Of a DNA stretch of 42,146 nucleotides, positions 8,567 to 15,495 are shown piece after piece. The stretch covers positions 1 through 42,146 of the forward strand of contig JAGCWT010000181.1 of assembly GCA_017961705.1 (NCBI GenBank). Reading direction: 5' to 3'. Under the pieces are notes generated by a model. The model made no database searches. It was not told the DNA's origin and saw only the letters and a program-made list of their open reading frames with translations. Source of the DNA: Treponema sp. (GTDB taxonomy: Bacteria > Spirochaetota > Spirochaetia > Treponematales > Treponemataceae). How positions within the stretch are numbered: position 1 is the stretch's first letter; each line of letters begins with the position of its first letter. The position numbers and the translations under genes were made by a program.

Positions 8567-9231
8567 AGTTATCTTGGGCTGATATAATGGGACTTGTAGG
8601 TCTTGCTACGGGTCAGACTGCTCTTATGGTTTTGTTTTCCACAATATTTTCCGTGCTTTTGGGCTTCCCGCTTGGAATTCTTTTGTGCACAAGTGAGCCT
8701 CTCAACGGAATAGCTCCAAAGCCAATGCTGAATCAGGTGCTTAGCCGCATTGTAAACATTGTGCGATCTTTCCCCTTCATCATTCTGATTATCCTTTTAT
8801 TCCCGCTTTCGCGCCTTATCGTACACACTACAATAGGAACAAAAGCAACGATTGTTCCGCTAAGCATTGCCGCCGCTCCTTTTGTTGCCCGCGTAATAGA
8901 GTCGTCGCTAAAAGAAGTGGATGTTGGCGTAATTCAGGCCGCAAGAAGCATGGGTTCTACAAACAGGCAGATAATCTTTAAAGTGATGATTCCCGAAGCA
9001 TTGCCTTCCCTTGTAGACGGAATAACCCTTACCGTAATAAACCTGATTGGCTACTCAGCAATGGCGGGTGTTGTTGGCGGTGGCGGTTTGGGTCAGCTTG
9101 CAAACAGCTATGGCTACCAGCGCTTTGAAACACGCGTTCTTGCGGCAGCCGTAATCGTAATCATACTCATGGTTGAGCTTATACAGGCATTGGGTTCTTT
9201 TATCAGCGGAAGGATAAAGGCAAGGCGGTAA
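8563..9231 (+). CDS. metI: Methionine ABC transporter permease
   Basis: This 222-residue inner-membrane permease has five predicted membrane segments. The EAA loop, ESSLKEVDVGVIQAARSMGS followed by IIFKVMIPEA, lies at about residues 110-145 and contacts MetN. Conserved MetI blocks include RSFPFIILI and YSAMAGVVGGGGLG. It is coupled to metN by an ATGA overlap. The binding-protein gene metQ does not follow directly but lies 2.4 kb downstream behind three unrelated genes. Confidence 0.95.
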   Translation: MKLSWADIMGLVGLATGQTALMVLFSTIFSVLLGFPLGILLCTSEPLNGIAPKPMLNQVLSRIVNIVRSFPFIILIILLFPLSRLIVHTTIGTKATIVPLSIAAAPFVARVIESSLKEVDVGVIQAARSMGSTNRQIIFKVMIPEALPSLVDGITLTVINLIGYSAMAGVVGGGGLGQLANSYGYQRFETRVLAAAVIVIILMVELIQALGSFISGRIKARR

Positions 9232-9249
9232 CGCTAACTATAATTTAAA

Positions 9250-9278
9250 TGGACAGCAAAAAAAAGCCGTGTTATAAT
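9250..9278 (+). promoter_or_regulatory. Promoter of the zinc-ribbon paralogue operon
   Basis: TGGACA (9250-9255), a 17-nt spacer and a perfect TATAAT (9273-9278) lie 30 nt before the ATG at 9309, with a GGAG ribosome site at about 9300. The paralogue pair therefore has its own promoter and need not depend on metNI transcription. Confidence 0.62.
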
Positions 9279-9308
9279 TTTACATAAATCAGTTTTTATG
9301 GAGAAAAA

Positions 9309-9980
9309 ATGGCTGTAGGTGATGCTAGCATAAGGTATTTGAATCTTGACAGGATTGAAAAAGAAGCTAAGTCCGCAAAAAAGTTCATGAAGTGGGGCTG
9401 TGTCCTTGTTTGCTTTTTTGCCATTGGAATACTGGGTTCATTGTTCAAAATCAATGATGAAAAAAAGAAACTTTCAGGAAATGATATTCTTTCTGGTTCC
9501 AGCATAGAGCTTACCGACGAAGAAAAGGCCATGATTGCTCCCTATTTGGAAAAAAAGGAAACGAATCCCCTGTTTATGTCCTGCATACTGCTGATTCCTT
9601 CTGCCATACCAATACTTATATCCAGAAAAAAGTCCAAAGAGATAGCCTCCGCCAGACGCTACGAAACAATCTTTGGAAGCGACACCGACGGAATTATAAC
9701 CGCAGACGAACTTTCTACCCAGCTAAAGAGGCCAAGTTCCAAAGTCTTTGCCGAACTTAAGACCCTGTTTGCAAAGGGCTATTTTCAGAACTGTAGCCTT
9801 GAAAATGGGGAAAGTCCCTGTGTAAAGATAGACAATGCTATTGGAAACGAAGTGCTGGGCACAGGTTTTGTTGAGGTTACATGCAAGAACTGCGGTGCAA
9901 CAAACCGCATAAGGGCAGACAGCCACGGCAAGTGCAGCTACTGCGGCAACCCTTTGTATGGAAAAATCCAGGAGGAATAA
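9309..9980 (+). CDS. Membrane protein with C-terminal zinc ribbon (paralogue 1)
   Basis: This 223-residue protein of unknown function has two hydrophobic segments (about residues 28-46 and 94-110), a segment rich in predicted helix (about 120-170) that could be a small winged-helix or helical domain, and a C-terminal zinc ribbon. The ribbon ligands are CKNCG (about 196-200) and CSYCG (about 213-217). It is clearly homologous over its full length to the next gene, which points to tandem duplication. The highly conserved stretch between the copies is YE(T/K)IFGSD-DG-(I/V)TA-ELS. The family was not recognised. Location is probably the cytoplasmic membrane with the ribbon inside. The pair interrupts the methionine transporter genes. 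Confidence 0.72.
   Translation: MAVGDASIRYLNLDRIEKEAKSAKKFMKWGCVLVCFFAIGILGSLFKINDEKKKLSGNDILSGSSIELTDEEKAMIAPYLEKKETNPLFMSCILLIPSAIPILISRKKSKEIASARRYETIFGSDTDGIITADELSTQLKRPSSKVFAELKTLFAKGYFQNCSLENGESPCVKIDNAIGNEVLGTGFVEVTCKNCGATNRIRADSHGKCSYCGNPLYGKIQEE
9970..9975 (+). promoter_or_regulatory. Shine-Dalgarno fixing the start of paralogue 2
   Basis: AGGAGG lies 6 nt upstream of ATG 9982 and inside the last codons of paralogue 1. It favours 9982 over the in-frame upstream ATG at 9958 and indicates translational coupling of the two paralogues. Confidence 0.75.
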
Positions 9981-9981
9981 T

Positions 9982-10542
9982 ATGGCAAAATACTTAAATA
10001 TGGATCAGGTTCACAGATATGAATCAATTGCCAGCAAATTCGTAAAGTGGGGCTACATAGGAATTTGCTTTTTTGCATTGGGTGTCCTTTGCTGCTTTTT
10101 TCCTCTAGCCGGGGAAAAAGTATCCATGAAGATTCTGCCGGTTTACATAATATTGATGGCTGCATGTGGAATACCGATATACATCGGCAAAAAAAAGGAT
10201 CGCGAAATATCAACTGCAATGCGCTACGAAAAAATCTTTGGAAGTGATGTTGACGGAACCGTAACGGCGGAAGAACTTTCGGCCCAGATGAATAAGCCAA
10301 GCTTTGAAATATTCCCGGAGTTGGATATTCTGTTCAAAAAAGGATATTTCCAAAACTGCAACCTTCAGCTTGGAGGAAAACCCTGCGTTAAGATAGACAA
10401 TGCACTCGACGGTGACAACTTTGGCACTGGCTTTGTGGAAGTCAAATGTCCAAAATGCGGTGGAACAAGCCACATAAGGGTTGGAACCAATGGCACATGC
10501 AGCTACTGCGGGGAAAGTCTTTTTGGAAAAGCCCAGAAATAA
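9982..10542 (+). CDS. Membrane protein with C-terminal zinc ribbon (paralogue 2)
   Basis: This 186-residue tandem paralogue of the preceding protein keeps the N-terminal KYLNMDQ-type start, two hydrophobic segments (about residues 18-38 and 48-64), the helical middle domain and the zinc ribbon CPKCG (about 156-160) and CSYCG (about 173-177). It lacks most of the polar linker that separates the membrane segments in paralogue 1, which accounts for its shorter length. The start was chosen at 9982 because of the perfect AGGAGG 6 nt upstream. Function is unknown. The conservation of all four cysteines in both copies argues that the ribbon matters. Confidence 0.72.
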   Translation: MAKYLNMDQVHRYESIASKFVKWGYIGICFFALGVLCCFFPLAGEKVSMKILPVYIILMAACGIPIYIGKKKDREISTAMRYEKIFGSDVDGTVTAEELSAQMNKPSFEIFPELDILFKKGYFQNCNLQLGGKPCVKIDNALDGDNFGTGFVEVKCPKCGGTSHIRVGTNGTCSYCGESLFGKAQK

Positions 10543-10547
10543 TCCTG

Positions 10548-11363
10548 ATGAAAGCATCCCTCCTTGCAGCCGTATTTTTAATTCTACTTTTTACACTTAC
10601 CCTTTCTGCTTGCGCAACAGTCCCGCCTTCTTCATTGCAGAATGATTTGCAGGATTCAGCGTGGCAGGGTAGGGAAAAGCTAAAGGCATGGGATGTATAT
10701 TCAGACAGGTGCCGCATTTCGAGAAAGCTTTTTCTTGAAATTGGAAAATCTCTTAACTACTACATAACGGCGGATGATGACGAAAAAATCCTTTACCTGA
10801 TATTTGAAGACACGCATAGCTTTGCAGATGCCATACACGACATTGCATTCGTAACAAAATCCTATGAGCACGGGTCAAAAAAAATCAAGGCACACGGCGG
10901 CTTTGTAAAGGTTTGGCATTCAGGCTCTGAACAGGTGATGAAGGAATTTTTTGAACAGGTTGAAAAATATCCAGACTATGAGATTGTTTTTGTTGGCTGG
11001 AGCATGGGAGGTGCCATTGCCCATCTTGCCGCAGAGGAATTCAACTTTCGCACAAGGACAGACGAAGCTAATCCTGACACCGGCAGAAAGGTCATTCTTA
11101 TTACCTACGGTTGCCCCAACCTTTTGTATGGAAATGACATGCGCGACTATTTTGAATGCTGCGTAAAAGCAGCCTATAATTTTGCCAACGTAAAGGATCC
11201 TTTTGCAAAACTGCCGCCTGTCTCATGGAATTTTTTTGTAATCCGCCGCATAGAAGTGGGCCAGAACTATAAGGGGAAAAAGCATCCCCACCTTTCTTAC
11301 GGTCAAAAAGAAATCTACAAGGATATTGTAATAGACGAACCCTACGTACAGGTTTCAGAATAA
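10548..11363 (+). CDS. Lipase-like (class 3, alpha/beta-hydrolase) lipoprotein
   Basis: This 271-residue protein starts with a lipoprotein signal whose lipobox is LSAC (cysteine about residue 21), so it should be membrane-anchored outside the cytoplasm. The body resembles class 3 lipases: the nucleophile elbow is FVGWSMGGA (Gly-x-Ser-x-Gly, serine about residue 150), followed by a helix and the strand VILITYGCPN, then DPFAKLPP with a candidate catalytic aspartate and a late histidine (KKHPHLSY). The ATG at 10548 was preferred over the in-frame start at 10446 because the latter overlaps the previous gene by about 100 nt and would bury the signal peptide. The lipid substrate is unknown. It follows the zinc-ribbon pair by 5 nt and may share its transcript. 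Confidence 0.78.
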   Translation: MKASLLAAVFLILLFTLTLSACATVPPSSLQNDLQDSAWQGREKLKAWDVYSDRCRISRKLFLEIGKSLNYYITADDDEKILYLIFEDTHSFADAIHDIAFVTKSYEHGSKKIKAHGGFVKVWHSGSEQVMKEFFEQVEKYPDYEIVFVGWSMGGAIAHLAAEEFNFRTRTDEANPDTGRKVILITYGCPNLLYGNDMRDYFECCVKAAYNFANVKDPFAKLPPVSWNFFVIRRIEVGQNYKGKKHPHLSYGQKEIYKDIVIDEPYVQVSE

Positions 11364-11412
11364 ATGCCATGTTGAGCCTACTAAGATGACTGTTTGCAAA
11401 CCGGTAAGGACT

Positions 11413-11553
11413 TACGCCGCCATGGAGGGGCGGGCCTTGGCCCGTTGCGCTAGCAATGGAGGCGAAAGCCGGAACCCCGGAACGGCGGTGACGCAAAGGA
11501 ATGTTAGCCGGATTAGAGTGGAAATACATGGTAGAGCGTAAAAGGTACCGTCC
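11413..11553 (+). repeat. GC-rich dispersed repeat, copy A (plus orientation)
   Basis: This GC-rich intergenic block opens with TACGCCGCC, carries CGGCGGTGACG in the middle and ends with a GTAGAGC and GGTACCGTCC block. The same ordered landmarks occur at 24535-24701 and, inverted, at 28107-28291. A 35-nt segment of its core (11444-11478, containing GCTAGCAATGGAGGCGAAAG) is repeated exactly, inverted, at 35567-35601. No ORF is convincing. It fills most of the 315-nt gap between the lipase and metQ. Confidence 0.75.
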
Positions 11554-11607
11554 AGAATAAGAAAAGAATACTTTTTCTTTCTGGTTTTTCCTGTTTGTTT
11601 GAAAATC

Positions 11608-11636
11608 TTGACAAATATTTGTTTATGTTGTATATT
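11608..11636 (+). promoter_or_regulatory. metQ promoter
   Basis: A consensus TTGACA (11608-11613), a 17-nt spacer and TATATT (11631-11636) predict transcription from about 11643, giving a leader of roughly 36 nt with an AAAAAGGAG ribosome site. metQ can thus be expressed independently of metNI. Confidence 0.8.
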
Positions 11637-11678
11637 CTCTACCAATCTACTAGGGAATTACCCAAAAAGGAGTTTTAT

Positions 11679-12479
11679 ATGAAAAAAATATTTGGAGCAG
11701 CACTCGCTGTAATTTCTGCAATTGCATTGCTTTCCGGATGCAAAAAGAAGGATTCTTCTGTAACCATAAAAGTTGGCGCAACACCTGTTCCACACGAAGG
11801 TTTGCTGAATCTTGTAAAAGATGACCTTGCTTCATCTGGAATCAAATTGGACATCATTGAATTCAATGATTATGTAACGCCTAACTCAGCAGTTGAATCT
11901 GGCGATTTGGATGCCAACTTCTTCCAGCACAAGCCTTATCTTGATTCATTCAATTCTGAACACGGAACACATTTGGTAGACATTGGCGGAATCCACATTG
12001 AACCATTTGCCCTTTATTCAAAGAAGTATACAAATCTTGCAGACATTCCGGACGGAGCAACAATCGCAATTCCAAATGACCCAACCAACGAAGGCCGTGC
12101 CTTGCTCTTGCTTCAGGCTGCAAACCTTATTACCCTAAAAGCTGATGCAGGCCTTGAAGCTACACCAGTTTCTATTGAATCAAACCCAAAGAACTTTAAG
12201 TTTACGGAAGTAGAAGCCGCTTCTCTTCCACGTGTTCTTCCAGACGTTGATGCTGCTGCAATAAACGGAAACTATGCCCTTGCAGTTGGCCTTAATTCAA
12301 CAAAGGACGGTCTTTTTGTAGAAGGAAAGGATTCTCCTTATGTGAACATCGTTGTTACAAAGGCTGGCCGCGAAAACGATTCAGCTCTTAAGGCTCTTGT
12401 AAATGCCCTCCAGACTCAGAAGGTACGCGATTGGGTAAAGGAAAACTACCCCAACGGAGACGTTGTTACTGTATTTTAA
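11679..12479 (+). CDS. metQ: Methionine-binding lipoprotein
   Basis: This 266-residue NlpA/MetQ-family lipoprotein delivers methionine to MetNI at the outer face of the inner membrane. The signal peptide ends in the lipobox LLSGC (cysteine about residue 21). Family blocks include VGATPVPHEGLL (about 32-43), DANFFQHKPYLDSF (about 83-96), IPNDPTNEGRALLLLQ (about 127-142) and the C-terminal VRDWVKENYPNGDVV. The start at 11679 follows AAAAAGGAG by 6 nt; an in-frame upstream start at 11595 lies before the promoter and is rejected. It is followed by a strong terminator. Confidence 0.94.
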   Translation: MKKIFGAALAVISAIALLSGCKKKDSSVTIKVGATPVPHEGLLNLVKDDLASSGIKLDIIEFNDYVTPNSAVESGDLDANFFQHKPYLDSFNSEHGTHLVDIGGIHIEPFALYSKKYTNLADIPDGATIAIPNDPTNEGRALLLLQAANLITLKADAGLEATPVSIESNPKNFKFTEVEAASLPRVLPDVDAAAINGNYALAVGLNSTKDGLFVEGKDSPYVNIVVTKAGRENDSALKALVNALQTQKVRDWVKENYPNGDVVTVF

Positions 12480-12535
12480 TAAATGTTGAAAAACATTTTA
12501 ATTAAAAAAAGTTAAAAATACCGATTTAATAATAT

Positions 12536-12569
12536 GCGCGGTTTGTTTGCTTCAGACCGCGCTTTTTTT
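12536..12569 (+). terminator. Intrinsic terminator after metQ
   Basis: GCGCGGT (12536-12542) pairs with ACCGCGC (12556-12562) around a 13-nt loop, followed by seven T. It separates metQ from the convergent argH gene. Confidence 0.88.
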
Positions 12570-12611
12570 ATTTGTGCTTTTTGAATTCAAATCTGATGAT
12601 GGTCAGATGTT

Positions 12612-14054
12612 CTACTTTCTGTTCTTTTTACAGAAGGCCTGCAAAACCTTAATCTGTTTTGCCGTAGTCACAGGAGAAGGGCCGCCTGTGGTCTTTCTCT
12701 GTGCAACACAAGCTGCCGGGTCAAGTTTTTCGTAGATGTCTTCCTGAATCAACTCTGAACACTGCTGGAGTTCTTCGATGCACAAATCTTCTATTTTAGT
12801 AAGGCCTGCGTCTATAGCCATGCGCACTGCTTTTGCAGCAACTCCGTGGGCTGTACGGAAAGGCATACCCTTTTGCACAAGGTATTCAGCTACATCCGTG
12901 GCATTTGCAAAGCCCCCGTCGCAGCTTTCCGCCATCTTCTTTACATTCCATTTTGCACTGCTCACCATTGCGGTAAAAACTTTAAGGTTTGCTTCCACGG
13001 TGTCTAAAGCGTCAAAGAGAGGCTCCTTGTCTTCCTGAAGGTCGCGGTCGTAGGCAAGAGGAAGGCCTTTCACCATGGTCAGAAGGTTAAAGAGGTCGCC
13101 GTAAACTTTTCCGGTGCGTCCCCTGATTAGTTCTGCAAAGTCTGGATTTTTTTTCTGCGGCATTATGGAAGAACCGGTTGACCATTTTTCGCTAAGGTCC
13201 ATAAAAGAAAACTCGGTTGTGCTCCACAGGACAATTTCTTCGCACATGCGGCTAAGGTGGGACTGAAGCATGGCAAAATCAGAGGTAAATTCTATGCAGT
13301 AGTCGCGGTCGCTTACACTGTCCAAGGAGTTGAGCGTTACACCGTCAAAGCCAAGCTTTTCTGCAACAAATTCGCGGTTAAGCGGAAGTGTGCTGCCCTG
13401 AAGTGCCCCACTGCCAAGAGGGGATTCGGATATGCGTGCAAGGGAATCTTCCAGGCGTTCCCAGTCACGGCGCAGCATACAGGTCCAGGCCAAAAGGTGC
13501 TGTGCAAGAGTTCCGGGCTGGGCGTGCTGCATGTGGGTGTAGCCGGTAAGAAGAGTCTTTTTGTGTTCATTTGCTATGGCAACAAGGGCTTCCATGGTCG
13601 TGATTATTCTGTTCTGCAAAAGCGGAATTACGCGGCGGAGGTAAAGCCTTTCGTCAAGGGCAATCTGGTCGTTGCGGCTGCGTCCAGTGTGGAGCTTTTT
13701 TCCTGCCTCACCAATCCTGTCGGTAAGGGTTGCTTCTATAAAAGAATGTATGTCTTCTGCTGAATAGTCTATTTTAAGCGAGCCAGAAAGCAAATCTTTT
13801 TCTATAGAATCAAGGCCTTTTACAATCTGGGCGGCCTCTTTTTTGCTGATGATTTCCTGTTCGCCAAGCATTGTTGCGTGTGCTACGGAGCCCCGGATGT
13901 CATCCAGAGCCATGCGCTCATCTACGTTGATAGAAGTTTCAAATTCTACGGCTGCGGCATCTGGTCCCTCTGCAAAGCGTCCGCTCCACAAAGCCTTGTG
14001 ATTGTCTCCGGTAAGAGTTCCGTGGGATTTTGTCTGTTTAGAAGTTGTTTTCAT
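12612..14054 (-). CDS. argH: Argininosuccinate lyase
   Basis: This 480-residue enzyme cleaves argininosuccinate to arginine and fumarate, the last step of arginine biosynthesis. It has the fumarase/aspartase superfamily signature GSSIMPQKKNPD (about residues 290-301) with the catalytic serine. HTGRSRNDQ (about 121-129) and TGYTHMQHAQPGT (about 168-180) form the other active-site blocks. It is slightly longer than usual because of a polar N-terminal extension of about 20 residues before the conserved LWSGRF. No other arginine gene is adjacent. No Shine-Dalgarno precedes the ATG, and a -10 box lies 8 nt upstream, so the mRNA is probably leaderless or nearly so. Confidence 0.95.
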   Translation of the reverse strand: MKTTSKQTKSHGTLTGDNHKALWSGRFAEGPDAAAVEFETSINVDERMALDDIRGSVAHATMLGEQEIISKKEAAQIVKGLDSIEKDLLSGSLKIDYSAEDIHSFIEATLTDRIGEAGKKLHTGRSRNDQIALDERLYLRRVIPLLQNRIITTMEALVAIANEHKKTLLTGYTHMQHAQPGTLAQHLLAWTCMLRRDWERLEDSLARISESPLGSGALQGSTLPLNREFVAEKLGFDGVTLNSLDSVSDRDYCIEFTSDFAMLQSHLSRMCEEIVLWSTTEFSFMDLSEKWSTGSSIMPQKKNPDFAELIRGRTGKVYGDLFNLLTMVKGLPLAYDRDLQEDKEPLFDALDTVEANLKVFTAMVSSAKWNVKKMAESCDGGFANATDVAEYLVQKGMPFRTAHGVAAKAVRMAIDAGLTKIEDLCIEELQQCSELIQEDIYEKLDPAACVAQRKTTGGPSPVTTAKQIKVLQAFCKKNRK

Positions 14055-14062
14055 AATAGGTA

Positions 14063-14092
14063 ATTATAGCAGAAAGGGGCGGTTTTTGGCAA
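14063..14092 (-). promoter_or_regulatory. argH promoter, nearly leaderless
   Basis: On the minus strand TTGCCA (14087-14092), an 18-nt spacer ending in TGC and a perfect TATAAT (14063-14068) form an extended -10 promoter. The ATG at 14054 follows after 8 nt, leaving at most one or two untranslated bases. Confidence 0.72.
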
Positions 14093-14119
14093 CGAAGGTA
14101 TGTTGAACACGTACTTCGT
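14092..14119. repeat. Small hairpin between argH and the sugar transporter
   Basis: ACGAAG (14092-14097) can pair with CTTCGT (14114-14119). The rest of the 277-nt gap is a short GC-rich stretch to about 14150, then A/T-rich DNA up to the binding-protein leader. ACGAAGT-type motifs also occur in the larger GC-rich repeats of this window, so it may be a relic of that family. Confidence 0.35.
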
Positions 14120-14275
14120 ACCTCCCCCTCCGAGCCCGGCTAGGCTTGGTAATTTTTTGACCACAAAAAAATCCAGATGATAAGCAAAAAATTTATGAAA
14201 AAAGCAAAAAAAATCCTTATATTCACAAAAAATTCAAGATTAATGCTAATCCATGCAGGTGGAATTCGTGTAATA

Positions 14276-14281
14276 TATAAT
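14276..14281 (+). promoter_or_regulatory. -10 box of sugar-binding protein gene
   Basis: A perfect TATAAT lies 50 nt before the ATG at 14332. No good -35 is visible at 16-18 nt (the best is ATGCAG), so an activator may be needed. A purine-rich AAAAGGGGG ribosome site lies at about 14314-14322. Confidence 0.45.
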
Positions 14282-14331
14282 TATCCGAATTAGAAACGGG
14301 AAAAAAATTAAAGAAAAGGGGGCTTTTTTCT

Positions 14332-15408
14332 ATGAAAAAGGTACTTAGTTTATTCTTATCTTTGGCAATGGTTGCAAGTGCACTCTCATTCGTATCTTGC
14401 AATAAGACAAAGCAGGTAAAAGTTGGTGTTTCTATGCCAACAAAATCACTTCAGCGCTGGAACCAGGACGGCGACAACATGAAGAAGGAACTGGAAGCTG
14501 CCGGTTACTTCGTAGACCTTCAGTATGCTAACAACGACATCGCTCAGCAGACAAGCCAGATTGAAAACATGCTCACACAGGGCGACTCAATCCTCGTTAT
14601 CGCTGCTATCGATGGTAGCGCACTCAAGGGTGTTCTTGACACAGCAAAGAAGCAGGGCGTAAAAGTTATCGCTTATGACCGCCTTATCATGAACAGCGAC
14701 GCTGTTACATACTATGCAACATTCGACAACTACAAAGTTGGTACAATCCAGGGTACATACCTCGTAGACAACCTCAAGCTCAAGGAACGCACAGCAGACG
14801 ATCCAGCTTACATCGAATTGTTCACAGGTTCACCTGATGACAACAACATCCACTTCTTCTTCGGTGGTGCAGTTGACGTTCTTAAGCCATACTTTGACTC
14901 TGGCGTTCTCGTTTGCCCATCTGGACAGACTTCAGAAGCACAGTGTGCAACTTTGAACTGGTCTACAGAAGCTGGCCAGAAGCGTATGGAAAACCTTATC
15001 GCTGCTCAGGGATACGGTCCTGCAGGAAAGAAGCTTGACGCTGTTTATTCTTCAAACGACTCTGTTGCACAGGGTATCACAAACGCTCTCGTAGCAGCTG
15101 GCTACACAGCAGCAAACTTCCCACTCGTAACTGGTCAGGACTGCGACAAGCCATCTGTAAAGAACATGATCGCTGGAACACAGGCTATGTCTGTATTCAA
15201 GGATACACGTACACTTGCTAGCCAGGTTGTAAAGATGGTTGATGCTATCGCTAAGGGTTCAGAACCTCCGATCAACGATACAAAGACTTATGACAACGGA
15301 ACAGGAATCATTCCTTCATTCCTTTGCGAACCAGTATACGGTGACAAGAGCAACTACAAGTCATTGCTCATTGACTCTGGCTACTACAAAGCATCAGACA
15401 TTGAATAG
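14332..15408 (+). CDS. ChvE/XylF-type monosaccharide-binding lipoprotein
   Basis: This 358-residue substrate-binding protein of a monosaccharide ABC importer has a lipoprotein signal ending in FVSC (cysteine about residue 23), then a periplasmic-binding-protein type I fold. Typical blocks are VGVSMPTKSLQRWNQDGDNM (about 31-50), QIENMLTQG, VIAYDRLI (about 117-124), ELFTGSPDDNN (about 162-172) and VYSSNDSVAQG (about 238-248). It matches the ChvE branch of binding proteins for glucose, galactose, xylose and arabinose; the exact sugar is uncertain. Codon choice is visibly more biased than in neighbours, suggesting high expression. A terminator directly downstream would keep the binding protein in excess over the membrane components. 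Confidence 0.9.
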   Translation: MKKVLSLFLSLAMVASALSFVSCNKTKQVKVGVSMPTKSLQRWNQDGDNMKKELEAAGYFVDLQYANNDIAQQTSQIENMLTQGDSILVIAAIDGSALKGVLDTAKKQGVKVIAYDRLIMNSDAVTYYATFDNYKVGTIQGTYLVDNLKLKERTADDPAYIELFTGSPDDNNIHFFFGGAVDVLKPYFDSGVLVCPSGQTSEAQCATLNWSTEAGQKRMENLIAAQGYGPAGKKLDAVYSSNDSVAQGITNALVAAGYTAANFPLVTGQDCDKPSVKNMIAGTQAMSVFKDTRTLASQVVKMVDAIAKGSEPPINDTKTYDNGTGIIPSFLCEPVYGDKSNYKSLLIDSGYYKASDIE

Positions 15409-15432
15409 TCTTTAACAAAAGACTGAAAGTTA

Positions 15433-15466
15433 AAACCGCCTGCCGAATAAGTGGGCGGTTTTTTTA
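15433..15466 (+). terminator. Intergenic terminator/attenuator between binding protein and ATPase
   Basis: AAACCGCC (15433-15440) pairs with GGCGGTTT (15454-15461), followed by more T. It sits inside the transporter operon and should let only part of the transcription reach the ATPase gene. An alternative GTG start for the ATPase at 15451 would fall inside this hairpin and is therefore rejected. Confidence 0.85.
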
Positions 15467-15481
15467 GGGACTTTATTTTTT

Positions 15482-15487
15482 ACGGAG
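15482..15487 (+). promoter_or_regulatory. Shine-Dalgarno fixing a TTG start
   Basis: ACGGAGG ends at 15487, 8 nt before TTG 15496. The first in-frame ATG (15505) is 17 nt away, too far for this site, so TTG is the better start. Confidence 0.6.
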
Positions 15488-15495
15488 GCTTCCAA

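Noticed and set aside
10446..10547. Longer N-terminus for the lipase-like protein
   Set aside because: It overlaps the zinc-ribbon gene by about 100 nt and would place the lipoprotein signal internally.
13257..13763. 168-codon plus-strand frame opposite argH
   Set aside because: It is antisense to conserved argH coding sequence, has no ribosome site and its translation has no protein-like domains.
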